This document shows positions 1-9,291 of a stretch of 33,668 nucleotides of DNA, piece after piece. Under the pieces are notes generated by a model that saw only the letters and a program-made list of their open reading frames with translations, was not told where the DNA came from and made no database searches. The position numbers and the translations under genes were made by a program. The stretch spans positions 1 to 33,668 of the forward strand of contig NZ_JAUCGJ010000052.1 in assembly GCF_030378065.1 (NCBI RefSeq), given 5' to 3'. Position 1 is the first letter of the stretch. Each line of letters begins with the position of its first letter. The DNA is from Candidatus Venteria ishoeyi. Lineage in GTDB: Bacteria > Pseudomonadota > Gammaproteobacteria > Beggiatoales > Beggiatoaceae.

Positions 1-123
1 CGCCATATAGCACTCAACTTATTAAAGGCAGAAAAAACTTCTAAAGTTGGTATTAAAACCAAACGTCTCAAAGCTGGTTGGAATGAAACATATCTGCTAA
101 AAATTTTATTGGGCACGTCGTAA
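1..123 (+). pseudogene. C-terminal end of an IS transposase (ISAs1/IS4-like), cut by the window edge
   Basis: An open frame enters from the left edge and ends at TAA 121-123, giving the last 40 residues of a protein. The tail begins [14 protein letters not shown], runs through [16 protein letters not shown], and matches my recollection of the C-terminal signature of ISAs1-family (H-repeat-associated) DDE transposases. Only the tail is visible, so whether the transposase is intact cannot be judged. No terminal inverted repeat was recognised between its stop and the next gene at 146. It marks a mobile element directly upstream of the ATPase/CHAT operon. Confidence 0.6.
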
Positions 124-145
124 AAACTAAGAACTACATAACACT

Positions 146-1114
146 ATGGTATTTTTTAAGTTTTTAATGCGATTGCCCTGCTCCGACCTGGCGCGACGGA
201 TTGATGTTAACCGCCATACCCTGCGGCGTTGGCGTAGTGGCGAAATTGCCCGGCCTGATTGTCGTAAAATATTGGCCTGTCTGCCACATTTAGCATTAAA
301 CAAACAACAGCGTCAGATTTTTTTACGCGCGGCAGGCTGTGGTTCAAATGAATCACTGGGAGGCAAGCCAGCAGAAATAGATCCAAGTCGTCTAAGCCCG
401 TTTGTTGCGGGACAGCCAATCATTCACCCGCAGCAGTTTTGTGGACGCAAAGAGATTATCGGGCAAATTATCCAGTTATGGCGTAATCTGCCACTGCAAA
501 ATGTTGCGGTGACGGGCATCCGACGTAGTGGTAAAAGCTCTTTACTGCATTATTTAAAACATATGCTGCCACAACAATTGTCTGCGGATTATCAAGTGAT
601 ACTGGTTGACTTTAAGGAAGCGCGAATGCGCCAGCAAAGCAGCCTGCTTCAGTATTTGCTGCAAGGTTTGGAATTGCCAACCTTAACCAATTGCAGCTTG
701 GTGAATTTTGAGGAAATACTGAGTTTTAATACGATTAAACATCCCACGCTGGTATTGATGGATGATATTGAATACGGACTGGCAGCAGAGAATTTGTCAC
801 AGGAATTCTGGTGGGGTCTGCGTTCCATACAACATAATTATTGTTATGGACATCTGGGTTTTTTGCTGAGTTCGCGCACTGCCCCGGCAGAATTAGCACA
901 GCAAGAGGGGAAATCCTCACCTTTTTTTAATGTGTTCAGTTATCAGGTTAACTTACCGCCCTTTACCCAGGCGGAAGCCGAACACGTCATCGCCCGTTCT
1001 TCCATTACTTTCCAGGAGGAGGACTGTGAGCGGATTATCACCCAGGCACAGGGCGCGCCGGAAGTTTTACAGGAACTGTGTATTCAACATTTGCAACAAT
1101 TGGAGAAACAGTAA
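146..1114 (+). CDS. HTH-domain AAA/STAND-like ATPase
   Basis: A cytoplasmic protein of 322 aa. Residues 11-60 look like a helix-turn-helix (LARRIDVNRHTLRRWRSG). A P-loop NTPase follows: GRKEIIGQI at about 100-108, Walker A GIRRSGKS at 124-131 and Walker B LVLMDD at 202-207. The ATPase half is clearly homologous to the C-terminal ATPase of the gene at 4190-6742, sharing the GR-x-x-II lead-in and RRxGKxSLL. It has no signal peptide or membrane segment. It heads an operon: the next gene starts 1 nt after its stop. The start is uncertain because 146 lacks a clear ribosome site; ATG 167 would remove seven residues. I infer a DNA-binding or regulatory NTPase for the CHAT locus. The specific function is unknown. 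Confidence 0.7.
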   Translation: MVFFKFLMRLPCSDLARRIDVNRHTLRRWRSGEIARPDCRKILACLPHLALNKQQRQIFLRAAGCGSNESLGGKPAEIDPSRLSPFVAGQPIIHPQQFCGRKEIIGQIIQLWRNLPLQNVAVTGIRRSGKSSLLHYLKHMLPQQLSADYQVILVDFKEARMRQQSSLLQYLLQGLELPTLTNCSLVNFEEILSFNTIKHPTLVLMDDIEYGLAAENLSQEFWWGLRSIQHNYCYGHLGFLLSSRTAPAELAQQEGKSSPFFNVFSYQVNLPPFTQAEAEHVIARSSITFQEEDCERIITQAQGAPEVLQELCIQHLQQLEKQ

Positions 1115-1115
1115 T

Positions 1116-1784
1116 ATGAATTATTATATCGTTCTGGTTTTATTTGTCTTGTCACCTCAGGTGCTGATGGCGGCTGATAGCTTTAAGATCATCAGCAGTC
1201 ATAGTACAGCTTATCAAGCTAATCAAACCCTGTCTGCTGATATGGTTATTACTCTGAAATCAGGTGAATCATTGACTTTACAAGTAAAAGGCAAGCAACG
1301 TTGCACTTTGCAGGGTCCTTATAAAAAACCACCCTATTGCCCAAATATGGCGCAAACCATTGCTGCATTGACACCCACGCAGCGTAGCGTTAATAGCAAA
1401 CAAGCAGGTTTATGGATGATTGATGCAGATCAGCCCGGCGTAACTTGTTATCCCGTGGGGCAGAATTTATCTTTATGGCGCAGCAAAGTGAGACAGGTTG
1501 AACAATTAAGCATCCAGGTACAGCACAGCGGTAAACGCATCAGCCTGCCGTGGTCGCGTGGACAGACAACACTGAAGTGGCCAAGCCAACAGTTGCCGCT
1601 GACAGCGGGAGGCAGTTATTTATTGATGTCGGCGCAACGCGCAACGCTGGTGAGTTTACAAGCCATGCCCGATAACTTGTCGGGTGCCGGGCAGAAAAGT
1701 CAGTGGATGGCGCAGCAAGGCTGTCAGCGTCAACTGGATATGATTGCCGCCGATCCGCAGAGTAAGGCGCAGTTAGCACAATGA
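1116..1784 (+). CDS. Small exported protein of unknown function in the CHAT operon
   Basis: A 222-aa protein with a clear N-terminal signal peptide (MNYYIVLVLFVLSPQVLMAA). The mature part holds four cysteines (RCTLQG, YCPN, VTCYP, GCQRQL), which could form disulfides in the periplasm. It has beta-rich, Trp-containing stretches such as LPWSRGQTTLKWP. I do not recognise a family. ATG 1116 is chosen because it sits right after the upstream stop and starts the signal peptide; a longer frame upstream would only overlap the ATPase gene. Its end overlaps the CHAT gene start by 4 nt (ATGA), implying translational coupling. I infer a periplasmic partner, substrate or sensor for the CHAT protein. Confidence 0.65.
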   Translation: MNYYIVLVLFVLSPQVLMAADSFKIISSHSTAYQANQTLSADMVITLKSGESLTLQVKGKQRCTLQGPYKKPPYCPNMAQTIAALTPTQRSVNSKQAGLWMIDADQPGVTCYPVGQNLSLWRSKVRQVEQLSIQVQHSGKRISLPWSRGQTTLKWPSQQLPLTAGGSYLLMSAQRATLVSLQAMPDNLSGAGQKSQWMAQQGCQRQLDMIAADPQSKAQLAQ

Positions 1785-4111
1785 ATAAATTACTGGGCAT
1801 CTGTCTGTTCAGCCTTGCCAGTGCATGGGTAATGGCGCAGGAAAATAACGCAGAACAGGCTTTTCTGCGTGGTGACTTTGCCCAGGCTATCACATACTGG
1901 CAGGCTGCTGAAGCGGAACCTGAGATTCACCTGCGCATGGTGGATGCTTATCAGCACCTGGGACATTATCAGGCAGGACAAGCCTTGCTGGAAAATCTTG
2001 AGCCAACAATTTCTGAACGCTCACTTACAGTGCAAGCTGAATTCTGGTATGCCTGGAGCCGGTTGTATATGGCGCAGGGAGAAGATTACCATGAACAAGC
2101 CGATGCTGTATTAATACAGGCTTTTGCAGCAGCGCAGCAGGTGAACTCGGGCAACCTGACAGCGCGTTTACTGAATCATCAGGCAACCCTGCAACAACTG
2201 GCTTTTTTATTTACGGATGCCGAACACACCTACCAACAAGCACTGCGGATTTTAACAGCAAAAAACACCCCTGCGGATACTTTAGTGCGCGCTAAAATTC
2301 ATTTGAATCGTTGGCGTAATGCACAGGCTCAGAGAGTGTCGGTAAACACGCTCTGGCAACAGGCACAACAAGCCTGGCTGAGCTTGCCTCCCAGTCATGC
2401 CCAAGTCATGGCTTTGCTGCAACTGGCAGAAGCAGATTCCATCACAGATACCGCAAGCAGGGACAATTTATTTCAAACGGCATGGGACAGTGCTGCAAAG
2501 CTAAAAAATTCAGCACTACAGGCTTATGTCACAGGACTTTGGGGTGGTTTTCAGCAAAATCAGGGGCATTCAGATGCTGCACTGAAGCTGACCCGGCAGG
2601 CAGTATTTTTTGCCCAGCAACAGCCTCACAGCGCGCGCCTTTACCGCTGGTATCATCAACTGGCAAGGCTGCTGCACCAACGGGGTGCTGAGACAGCCGC
2701 ATTGACAGCTTATCGTAAAGCCGTAAAACATCTACGCAGCCGTTGGCATCAGGAAGCTTATCAAGGCTATCGGATACTGCTGTCGCGTTTTCCCGAGCAA
2801 ATTGTCCCCTTGTATATGGGATTTGTTGAGCTTTTATTACAACAGGCCGAGAAGGAGCAAGGGGAAAAACAACAGCAGTTGTTGCATGAGGCTGTGGCTG
2901 TGGTGGAGCAGTTTAAACGCCTGGAACTGGAAGATTATTTACAAACACCTTGTAAAACCTCAGATGCACGGGCTTGCCCTTTACTTAAAATCGCTGCGCC
3001 TGAAGGCACGGCTATTTTGTATCCGCTGATTTTTGAAAAGTATCTGGTTTTATTGCTGAAAATTGGTGACAAACTGCATGTTATCAAACAGGCGACAGGG
3101 GCTGAAGTGCTGCGCCAGGAAGTGGCTGTTCTCAGCAGCTTGTTACGTTCCGCACAGCACCAGATGCCGCTTCGAAAAACGACGGCAACGCAATACGCCA
3201 CTTTTAATTGCGCCGCGCTCAGCCGTTCTCCTGAACTATCCGTTGCCAACCCCTTCCAGAATATCGGGGCGGTTATCAAACAATCCCAGCGTTTGCATCA
3301 ATGGTTAATCAGACCCTTGCAAGGCATATTAAGCCAGAACGACATCGGGCATTTGCTTATCGTGCCAGATGGTATACTCCGTACCCTGCCATTTAGTGCA
3401 TTGCATGATGGTAACAGCTATCTGATCCAGCGCTATGCCGTCAGCATCAGCCCTGGTCTGTGTTTGACTCCAATCGCCAAACCCACAGGCGTACCGGCAT
3501 TATTGCTGGGTGGTTTGAGTCAGTCTGTGGCGGGGATGCCTGCTTTGCAATGTGTTCCCCATGAATTGGACGCAGTGAGGGATTTATATACCGCGCAGGA
3601 TACTGGATTGCTGCTCAACGAACGCTTTACCAAGCCCAACCTGTCCCGGCATTGGCAGGAACAGCCCTACAATATCCTGCATCTGGCTTCACACGGACAA
3701 TTCAGCGGTCAGATCGAAGATACTTTTATTCTGACTTATGATGGTAAGCTCAACCTGAATGATTTAGCGCAGTTAGTGCACCAGAAAACCCAACGTAACC
3801 AGCCAGTGGATTTGCTTACCCTCAGTGCCTGCGAAACAGCAGCGGGTAATGATCGCGCCGCGCTGGGGCTTGCGGGGGTTGCAGTGAAAGCCGGGGCACG
3901 TCATGCCCTGGCAAGCTTGTGGCGCATTGATGATCGCATCACGCCAAAATTATTAATAGAGTTCTACCAACAACTGCAAAACCCCACTGTCAACAAAGCG
4001 CAGGCACTGCAACAGGCACAACGGGCCTTATTGGAAAATCCTGAATATAAGGCGTTTCAGCATCCTTATTACTGGGCAGCATTTTTGTTGATTGGCGGAT
4101 ATGATGACTAA
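1781..4111 (+). CDS. Exported TPR-CHAT domain protein (caspase-like peptidase)
   Basis: A 776-aa protein. It starts with a signal peptide (MNKLLGICLFSLASAWVMAQ), followed by a long region of TPR-like helical repeats (about residues 25-390) rich in Ala, Gln and Leu. A C-terminal CHAT domain (about 490-776) carries the caspase-type dyad: His638 in LASHGQF and Cys684 in LSACETAAG. It ends in the typical YYWAAFLLIGG tail. CHAT proteins are caspase/separase-like proteases, often switched on by a partner sensor. Both catalytic residues are present, so activity is plausible. The signal peptide argues for the periplasm, unlike cytoplasmic CHAT effectors. The gene is coupled to 1116-1784 and lies 78 nt from the convergent ATPase at 4190. 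Its substrate cannot be inferred. Confidence 0.85.
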   Translation: MNKLLGICLFSLASAWVMAQENNAEQAFLRGDFAQAITYWQAAEAEPEIHLRMVDAYQHLGHYQAGQALLENLEPTISERSLTVQAEFWYAWSRLYMAQGEDYHEQADAVLIQAFAAAQQVNSGNLTARLLNHQATLQQLAFLFTDAEHTYQQALRILTAKNTPADTLVRAKIHLNRWRNAQAQRVSVNTLWQQAQQAWLSLPPSHAQVMALLQLAEADSITDTASRDNLFQTAWDSAAKLKNSALQAYVTGLWGGFQQNQGHSDAALKLTRQAVFFAQQQPHSARLYRWYHQLARLLHQRGAETAALTAYRKAVKHLRSRWHQEAYQGYRILLSRFPEQIVPLYMGFVELLLQQAEKEQGEKQQQLLHEAVAVVEQFKRLELEDYLQTPCKTSDARACPLLKIAAPEGTAILYPLIFEKYLVLLLKIGDKLHVIKQATGAEVLRQEVAVLSSLLRSAQHQMPLRKTTATQYATFNCAALSRSPELSVANPFQNIGAVIKQSQRLHQWLIRPLQGILSQNDIGHLLIVPDGILRTLPFSALHDGNSYLIQRYAVSISPGLCLTPIAKPTGVPALLLGGLSQSVAGMPALQCVPHELDAVRDLYTAQDTGLLLNERFTKPNLSRHWQEQPYNILHLASHGQFSGQIEDTFILTYDGKLNLNDLAQLVHQKTQRNQPVDLLTLSACETAAGNDRAALGLAGVAVKAGARHALASLWRIDDRITPKLLIEFYQQLQNPTVNKAQALQQAQRALLENPEYKAFQHPYYWAAFLLIGGYDD

Positions 4112-4189
4112 TCTGAATAGCGATGTAAGCTTTTTGATTGCCGGTGTCAGATTGATGTAGTTTGCCCCTGATAGCGGGTCGGATAACGC

Positions 4190-6742
4190 TTATCCCAATT
4201 CTGCAACAACCGCCCGCCGCACCAACTCCACACTAAAACGATAGCCCTGTTGCTCACACTGCAATAATTCACGGCGCAAAACTTGATGCAGGCGCTTTTC
4301 CAGGCTGTCACCAAAGGTTTCCACCAGTTCTGTCTGGCTTATGACTATGCCTTCCCCTTGTTTTGCCAGGTAACGCAGCAGTTCCAGTCCATCGCTGGTA
4401 ATCTGGTTATGTAGCATATCGCTGAAATAAAATGTGCCGGTTTGCAGGGCACTTACCGCTGCTGCTTCGATATCCGTCATTTGTGCCAGATAACGCTGAC
4501 TTTCATCCTGGCGATTTTTCAGGTTAACCAATTCCCGGCAAAGCAACTGCACCAAGGCAGGATGACCACTGCTCAGGCTGATCAGGTGGGATACGGTATT
4601 TTCTGCGTAAGACAAAGGAAAATCGACAACCGGGCGGGTGATGAGTTGTCTTGCGTAGTTTTCCGGCAGAAAGCCCAAGTGTAACACCTGCATATTCACC
4701 AGATAACCCGCCCAGTCACGCAGTTCATCCAGTTGATGTGAACCCGCCAGCAGTAAGCGCCAGCTTGGGTGATGCTGAATGATATGGCGAAACAGGCTGA
4801 GTAATTCATGCAATGTGGTCTGTGCCATGACTTTATCTTCCAACGCCACGAACTCATCCAGCGCCAAAACCAGGGTATGTTCACCCAATTGCGCTTCCAC
4901 GGCTTCCAGCCACAGCGCAAAGGCATGCAGGGGATCAGTTTCCAGCAAGGCCTTATCAAGTGCAGGCGCTGGGCGTTGCAGGCTGTGTTGAAATGCCAAT
5001 CTGACACTGAAGGCTATGCCTTCCAGCATGGTGGCTAATTGCCCGGATAACATGCGTGGGCTTTGAAAATCCAGATAAGCAAAAATAAAACGGCTGGGCA
5101 GCAGGCGGTTGAGATTGCTGAGCAGGGAGGTTTTACCAGTGCGGCGTTGACCGTAAATCAGCACCGGCGGCGCAGGCAAGGTAAATAATGATTTTTCAAT
5201 ATCGGCAATAATATCGTGGCGACCGACAAAAATCTCTTGTTTACTGTTCAGCGGAATGCCGACGATATAAGGATTGTGCATTTCCGTGGAAGCATTCAGG
5301 GTTTTATCAAACTGCACAAAAGCTTCAGTCAATAGCGCACGCCATTGCCGCGCCAGAGGTAACAGGTGCTTCACTGCTTGCTGACGGGATTGTTCCAGAT
5401 CCATAATTAGACGATTGAGCAATTCTTCACTGTCACGCAAAACCAGACGTTGCGTGTAACGGCTGGTTTGTTCCGTAACTACTGCGACATCACGGCTCAC
5501 CATCTGAAACCGTTGCAGCAGGGTTTGCATGGGATGCGTATTAGGCAGTGCATGAATCTGCTGATGCACCTGCCCCATCGCTTCCAGACTGGCAACCTGC
5601 GCCAGTGATTTAAGGTTCAAGGCCAGATAAAATTCTGCAATCACCCAATGCTGGTGGCTGTGCTCCAGTTGCTGCAAATAATCCTGAGTTGCCGCTTCAT
5701 CCTGCTGCTGTAACCATAATAAGTAGGCCAACAGGCTGCGCCAGGGCAACAACTGCCATTTATCCCGGAATGCCGCGTGCCAGGAGACTTGTCTTAGTGT
5801 TTGTGGTGATATCATGGCGCTGTTTTGCAGTTTTAACAATAATAACCAATGCCAGACTTCCAGCAGCGGATAAAGCAGCAGAGAACGCCACCAGAGGTAA
5901 GTCCAACCCAGCAATAATGCCCCCGGCAACCATAATACCCACCAGCCTGCGCCGCTGAACCAGGCAATCAAAACCATATAAAATAAAGCACTGAGACTGC
6001 CAGCAATGACTGCAACGCGGATTCCTGCCCAGTGCCGTGCAGGCACATAAGCCAAAGCATATAAACCGCTGCCCAGCAATGCTAATACCGCTGCTCGCAC
6101 TGTATCTGTCAAGGCATACTGCCAGCCTTGACTGATTGGCTCAGACAACCATAAGCCTTGCAACAACCAAGAGCCAAAGCCCAGCCCCATCAACAGCATA
6201 CTCAGCAGCATCCATAACAAACCGCCGCTGAGCCAGCCTGATAGCACACCCACCAGAATCGCCATTGTGGTTAAGCGTAGTGGTAAAGCTGCCACGGTGC
6301 TGATATGCGCGCTTAATAACATACCCAGCCAATTACCCATAAACAGTAAAGCCGCCCCCAGCAACAAACTTCCGACAATTGTTGCAAATATGCGTGAATA
6401 TTTTACCGATACAGGTGGCTGCTGTTGCTGCAAGATCAGACTAAGCACTCCCAGACTAAATAAGCTGACCGCTAATATGCTGACGATACCGTAGTGCATA
6501 CCGCACAGCAACAAACCACTGAGCAAGCCGCCAAGAAACCCCGCCAGTCGTCCATGTGCCCAGGAAACCCATAAGCCTAATGCAAGCTGAGTCATGCTGT
6601 GCCAGACCCAGGCACAGATAATACCCAGTTGAATATATTTCCAGGGTTGCTCAAATAACCAGAGCAATAGCGCCACTACAGCCGCAGTGAGCAGAGGATA
6701 AAATAAAAGTGCGCGTAACGCTGGGAAGTGTTTGAAAGACAT
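4190..6742 (-). CDS. Polytopic membrane protein with C-terminal STAND-like AAA ATPase
   Basis: An 850-aa protein. Residues 8-305 are strongly hydrophobic with many membrane segments. A helical linker (310-490) follows, then an ATPase: FVGRHDIIADI at about 505, Walker A GQRRTGKT at 531-538 and Walker B LVLALDE at 624-630. The last 70 residues could be a winged helix. ATG 6742 was chosen because the longer frame starts at a TTG (6838) with no ribosome site and adds 32 non-hydrophobic residues. The ATPase is homologous to that of 146-1114 across the CHAT operon. The convergent neighbour is the TPR-CHAT gene, with no strong terminator between. I infer that it couples a membrane event to NTP hydrolysis. 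The exact role is unknown. Confidence 0.75.
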   Translation of the reverse strand: MSFKHFPALRALLFYPLLTAAVVALLLWLFEQPWKYIQLGIICAWVWHSMTQLALGLWVSWAHGRLAGFLGGLLSGLLLCGMHYGIVSILAVSLFSLGVLSLILQQQQPPVSVKYSRIFATIVGSLLLGAALLFMGNWLGMLLSAHISTVAALPLRLTTMAILVGVLSGWLSGGLLWMLLSMLLMGLGFGSWLLQGLWLSEPISQGWQYALTDTVRAAVLALLGSGLYALAYVPARHWAGIRVAVIAGSLSALFYMVLIAWFSGAGWWVLWLPGALLLGWTYLWWRSLLLYPLLEVWHWLLLLKLQNSAMISPQTLRQVSWHAAFRDKWQLLPWRSLLAYLLWLQQQDEAATQDYLQQLEHSHQHWVIAEFYLALNLKSLAQVASLEAMGQVHQQIHALPNTHPMQTLLQRFQMVSRDVAVVTEQTSRYTQRLVLRDSEELLNRLIMDLEQSRQQAVKHLLPLARQWRALLTEAFVQFDKTLNASTEMHNPYIVGIPLNSKQEIFVGRHDIIADIEKSLFTLPAPPVLIYGQRRTGKTSLLSNLNRLLPSRFIFAYLDFQSPRMLSGQLATMLEGIAFSVRLAFQHSLQRPAPALDKALLETDPLHAFALWLEAVEAQLGEHTLVLALDEFVALEDKVMAQTTLHELLSLFRHIIQHHPSWRLLLAGSHQLDELRDWAGYLVNMQVLHLGFLPENYARQLITRPVVDFPLSYAENTVSHLISLSSGHPALVQLLCRELVNLKNRQDESQRYLAQMTDIEAAAVSALQTGTFYFSDMLHNQITSDGLELLRYLAKQGEGIVISQTELVETFGDSLEKRLHQVLRRELLQCEQQGYRFSVELVRRAVVAELG

Positions 6743-6917
6743 TGTTATTTGCAGGTTTTTAGGTGGCAATTCAGATAATGACAATAACCTCATTGAGCAT
6801 TTCAGCGTCTTTGGCGTGGGATGATAGAACGCAAACAAACACCATGCTATGCTTATAATTTATGTTTGTATGGGATTAAAGTGATGTGAATAAGATTAAC
6901 GATTGATGATGACATGA

Positions 6918-6933
6918 TGCATAAAATTATGCA
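6918..6933. promoter_or_regulatory. Inverted repeat, possible operator upstream of gap/arsJ
   Basis: Within the 306-bp gene-free stretch 6743-7048 there is an inverted repeat TGCATAA-AA-TTATGCA. The flanking bases extend the symmetry loosely (ACAT on the left, ATGT on the right). It lies about 115 bp upstream of the GAPDH start, so it could bind a regulator. It does not resemble a textbook ArsR box, and no arsR gene is in the window. The rest of the stretch is AT-rich with no convincing gene. Confidence 0.3.
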
Positions 6934-6976
6934 ATGTACAGACAGGAAACAACATGTAACAGCTATTCGCCATGTG

Positions 6977-7004
6977 TTGGAAGCCTCTTTAAGGCAACTA
7001 TAAT
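6977..7004 (+). promoter_or_regulatory. Likely sigma-70 promoter for gap-arsJ
   Basis: TTGGAA (6977-6982) and a perfect TATAAT (6999-7004) are separated by 16 bp, about 45 bp upstream of the GAPDH start. A small GCCT/AGGC inverted repeat lies between the two boxes. The ribosome site AAGGAT precedes ATG 7049. Confidence 0.55.
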
Positions 7005-7048
7005 GAGTCTTCATCCAATATTTATAAGTTAATTGATAAGGATAAAAA

Positions 7049-8050
7049 ATGAATATAAAAGTAGGTATTAACGGTTTTGGTCGTATGGGGCGTTTGGGCT
7101 TCAGAGTGGGTTGGGAACAGTCTGAATATACGCTTGTGCGGGTTAATGAAATCGCTACGGATGCGACCGGTTCAGCGCATTTGTTACAGTTTGATTCGGT
7201 GCATGGGCGTTGGGCTTATGCGACAGGTGCAGAAAATGGTGATATGCGACTTGATGGGCATAATATCGCTTATTCCTCTTATGCCAGTATTGATGCCTGC
7301 GACTGGTCAGATTGCGATATTGTGATTGAAGCAACCGGGGTACATCATAAAACACCTGAAATGCTGCAAGCCTATTTCGCACAGGGCGTGAAAAAGGTCA
7401 TTGTTGCCGCGCCTACGGAAGGTGCGTTGAATATTGTTTATGGCATTAATCATCAGCAATATGACCCCGCAGTACATGATTTGCTGACAGCCGCTTCCTG
7501 CACTACCAACTGTCTGGCTCCCGTGGTGAAAGTGATGCACGAAAAAGTGGGCATTCAACACGGTTGCATGACCACCATTCATGATATTACCAATACCCAG
7601 ACCATTGTCGATAAGGGGCATAAGGATTTGCGCCGCGCCCGTGCCTGTGGCAATTCTTTGATTCCAACCACAACGGGTTCAGCAAAAGCCATTAGCAAAA
7701 TATTTCCTGAACTGGCTGGCAAACTCAATGGTCATGCGGTGCGGGTGCCGCTGCTCAATGCCTCGCTGACGGACTTTGTGTTTGAGGCATCCCGCGCCGT
7801 TACTGTTGAAGAAATTAATGGCTATTTTCAGGAAGCCGCAGCAGGTGAGTTAAACGGGATTTTAGGCTATGAAACACGCCCATTGGTATCGGTGGATTAT
7901 GTCAATGATGCCCGCTCATCAATCATAGATGCGCCATCAACTATGGTGATTAATGATACCCAGGTTAAAATCTACGCCTGGTACGACAATGAGTGGGGTT
8001 ATGTCAATCGCATGATGGATATCGTGCGTATGGTCGCTGCGAGTTTGTAA
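7049..8050 (+). CDS. gap: ArsJ-associated glyceraldehyde-3-phosphate dehydrogenase
   Basis: A 333-aa phosphorylating GAPDH. It has an N-terminal Rossmann NAD-binding motif (INGFGRMGR, residues 7-15), catalytic Cys151 in ASCTTNC, and the C-terminal WYDNEWGY signature. Glycolytic GAPDH makes 1,3-bisphosphoglycerate. GAPDHs encoded beside arsJ instead use arsenate in place of phosphate, giving 1-arseno-3-phosphoglycerate, which ArsJ exports (established for Pseudomonas). The arsJ start lies 1 nt after this stop, so the two are co-transcribed, and I therefore favour the arsenate role over central glycolysis. A sigma-70-like promoter lies just upstream. No arsR or arsC is visible nearby. Confidence 0.9.
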   Translation: MNIKVGINGFGRMGRLGFRVGWEQSEYTLVRVNEIATDATGSAHLLQFDSVHGRWAYATGAENGDMRLDGHNIAYSSYASIDACDWSDCDIVIEATGVHHKTPEMLQAYFAQGVKKVIVAAPTEGALNIVYGINHQQYDPAVHDLLTAASCTTNCLAPVVKVMHEKVGIQHGCMTTIHDITNTQTIVDKGHKDLRRARACGNSLIPTTTGSAKAISKIFPELAGKLNGHAVRVPLLNASLTDFVFEASRAVTVEEINGYFQEAAAGELNGILGYETRPLVSVDYVNDARSSIIDAPSTMVINDTQVKIYAWYDNEWGYVNRMMDIVRMVAASL

Positions 8051-8051
8051 G

Positions 8052-9275
8052 ATGGAACAGGGTATACGGCATTATCTGATCGTCACTGGCGGTTACTGGG
8101 CGTTTACCATCACCGATGGCGCGATTCGGATGCTGGTGGTGTTGTACTTTCATATGCTGGGTTATTCACCGTTTGAAGTGGCAATGCTGTTTTTATTTTA
8201 TGAGTTTTTCGGCATTGTCACCAATCTGGTGGGCGGCTGGCTGGGGGCGCGTATCGGCCTGAATCTGACCATGCATATCGGTATGGCAATGCAGGTGGTG
8301 GCGCTGCTGGCGCTGACGGTGCCGGAAGCCTGGTTGTCAGTGGCTTATGTAATGGCGGCGCAGGCGCTTTCAGGCATTGCCAAGGATTTGAATAAGATGT
8401 CGGCAAAGGCATCGGTTAAAACTATGGTCAGTGATACCGGGGAATCACAGTTATTTAAGTGGGTGGCGATGTTAACCGGCTCTAAAAATGCGCTGAAAGG
8501 CGGCGGTTTTTTTATCGGCGCGGCATTGCTGGAATGGATTGGTTTTCGTGGGGCTTTGGTGGTGCTGGCAGGTTTGCTGCTGGTGGTGCTGGTCATTACC
8601 ATGTTGTTATTGCCCACAGGCGTGGGCAAGATGAAAGCCAAGCCGAAGTTCAGCCAGGTTTTTTCCAGGATTGCAGCGATTAACTGGCTTTCTGCCAGCC
8701 GGTTTTTTTTGTTTGGCTCGCGTGACATCTGGTTTGTGGTGGGTTTGCCGGTGTTTCTTTATGAGGTGTTGCAGTGGTCATTTACCGAAGTCGGTAGTTT
8801 TATGGCCTTGTGGGTGATAGGTTATGGACTGGTGCAGGCCAGTGCGCCAAAATTGCTGCGCCAGCAGGCAAAAGGCAAAAGCCCTGGCGGTAAAACAGCG
8901 CGTTTCTGGGCCTTTGTTTTGGCTTTGTTTCCGGTGCTGATTGCGCTGGCTTTGCAGCAGGGTTGGCCCCCTGCCTGGGTATTAATCATTGGCCTGATTT
9001 TATTCGGGGTGGTGTTTGCAATTAATTCTGCGGTGCATTCTTATTTGATTCTGGCCTATTCCGACCACGACAAGGTGGCGATGAATGTAGGTTTTTATTA
9101 TATGGCAAATGCTGGCGGACGCTTAGCGGGTACCATACTCTCCGGCTGGCTTTATCAAAGCTATGGCTTGCAAGGCTGTTTGTGGTGGTCCAGTGGTTTT
9201 GTATTGATAGCGGCCTTGCTTTCATTTGGTTTACCGGAATTAAATAGGCAAAGCCGTAGACTTTCAGATAATTAA
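8052..9275 (+). CDS. arsJ: Organoarsenical efflux MFS transporter ArsJ
   Basis: A 407-aa inner-membrane protein with about 12 hydrophobic segments of the major facilitator superfamily. It contains the conserved-looking stretch GIAKDLNKMSAKASVK (about residues 111-126), characteristic as I recall of ArsJ. It begins directly after the GAPDH gene. Known role: export of 1-arseno-3-phosphoglycerate made by the adjacent GAPDH, which then breaks down outside to arsenate, giving arsenate resistance without reduction to arsenite. Length and partner fit the family. A terminator-like hairpin follows at 9292-9323. Confidence 0.88.
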   Translation: MEQGIRHYLIVTGGYWAFTITDGAIRMLVVLYFHMLGYSPFEVAMLFLFYEFFGIVTNLVGGWLGARIGLNLTMHIGMAMQVVALLALTVPEAWLSVAYVMAAQALSGIAKDLNKMSAKASVKTMVSDTGESQLFKWVAMLTGSKNALKGGGFFIGAALLEWIGFRGALVVLAGLLLVVLVITMLLLPTGVGKMKAKPKFSQVFSRIAAINWLSASRFFLFGSRDIWFVVGLPVFLYEVLQWSFTEVGSFMALWVIGYGLVQASAPKLLRQQAKGKSPGGKTARFWAFVLALFPVLIALALQQGWPPAWVLIIGLILFGVVFAINSAVHSYLILAYSDHDKVAMNVGFYYMANAGGRLAGTILSGWLYQSYGLQGCLWWSSGFVLIAALLSFGLPELNRQSRRLSDN

Positions 9276-9291
9276 TTTTCCAGAACGCCAA

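Noticed and set aside
930-1115. Longer start for the small exported protein
   Set aside because: It would overlap the ATPase gene in another frame and bury a good signal peptide. ATG 1116 is the natural start.
4181-4195. Terminator between the CHAT gene and the membrane ATPase
   Set aside because: GGATAA-CGC-TTATCC is a short stem without a T-tract and overlaps the end of the minus-strand gene. This is too weak to call.
6743-6838. Upstream extension of the membrane ATPase from TTG 6838
   Set aside because: The TTG start has no ribosome site, and the added residues break the usual hydrophobic N-terminus.
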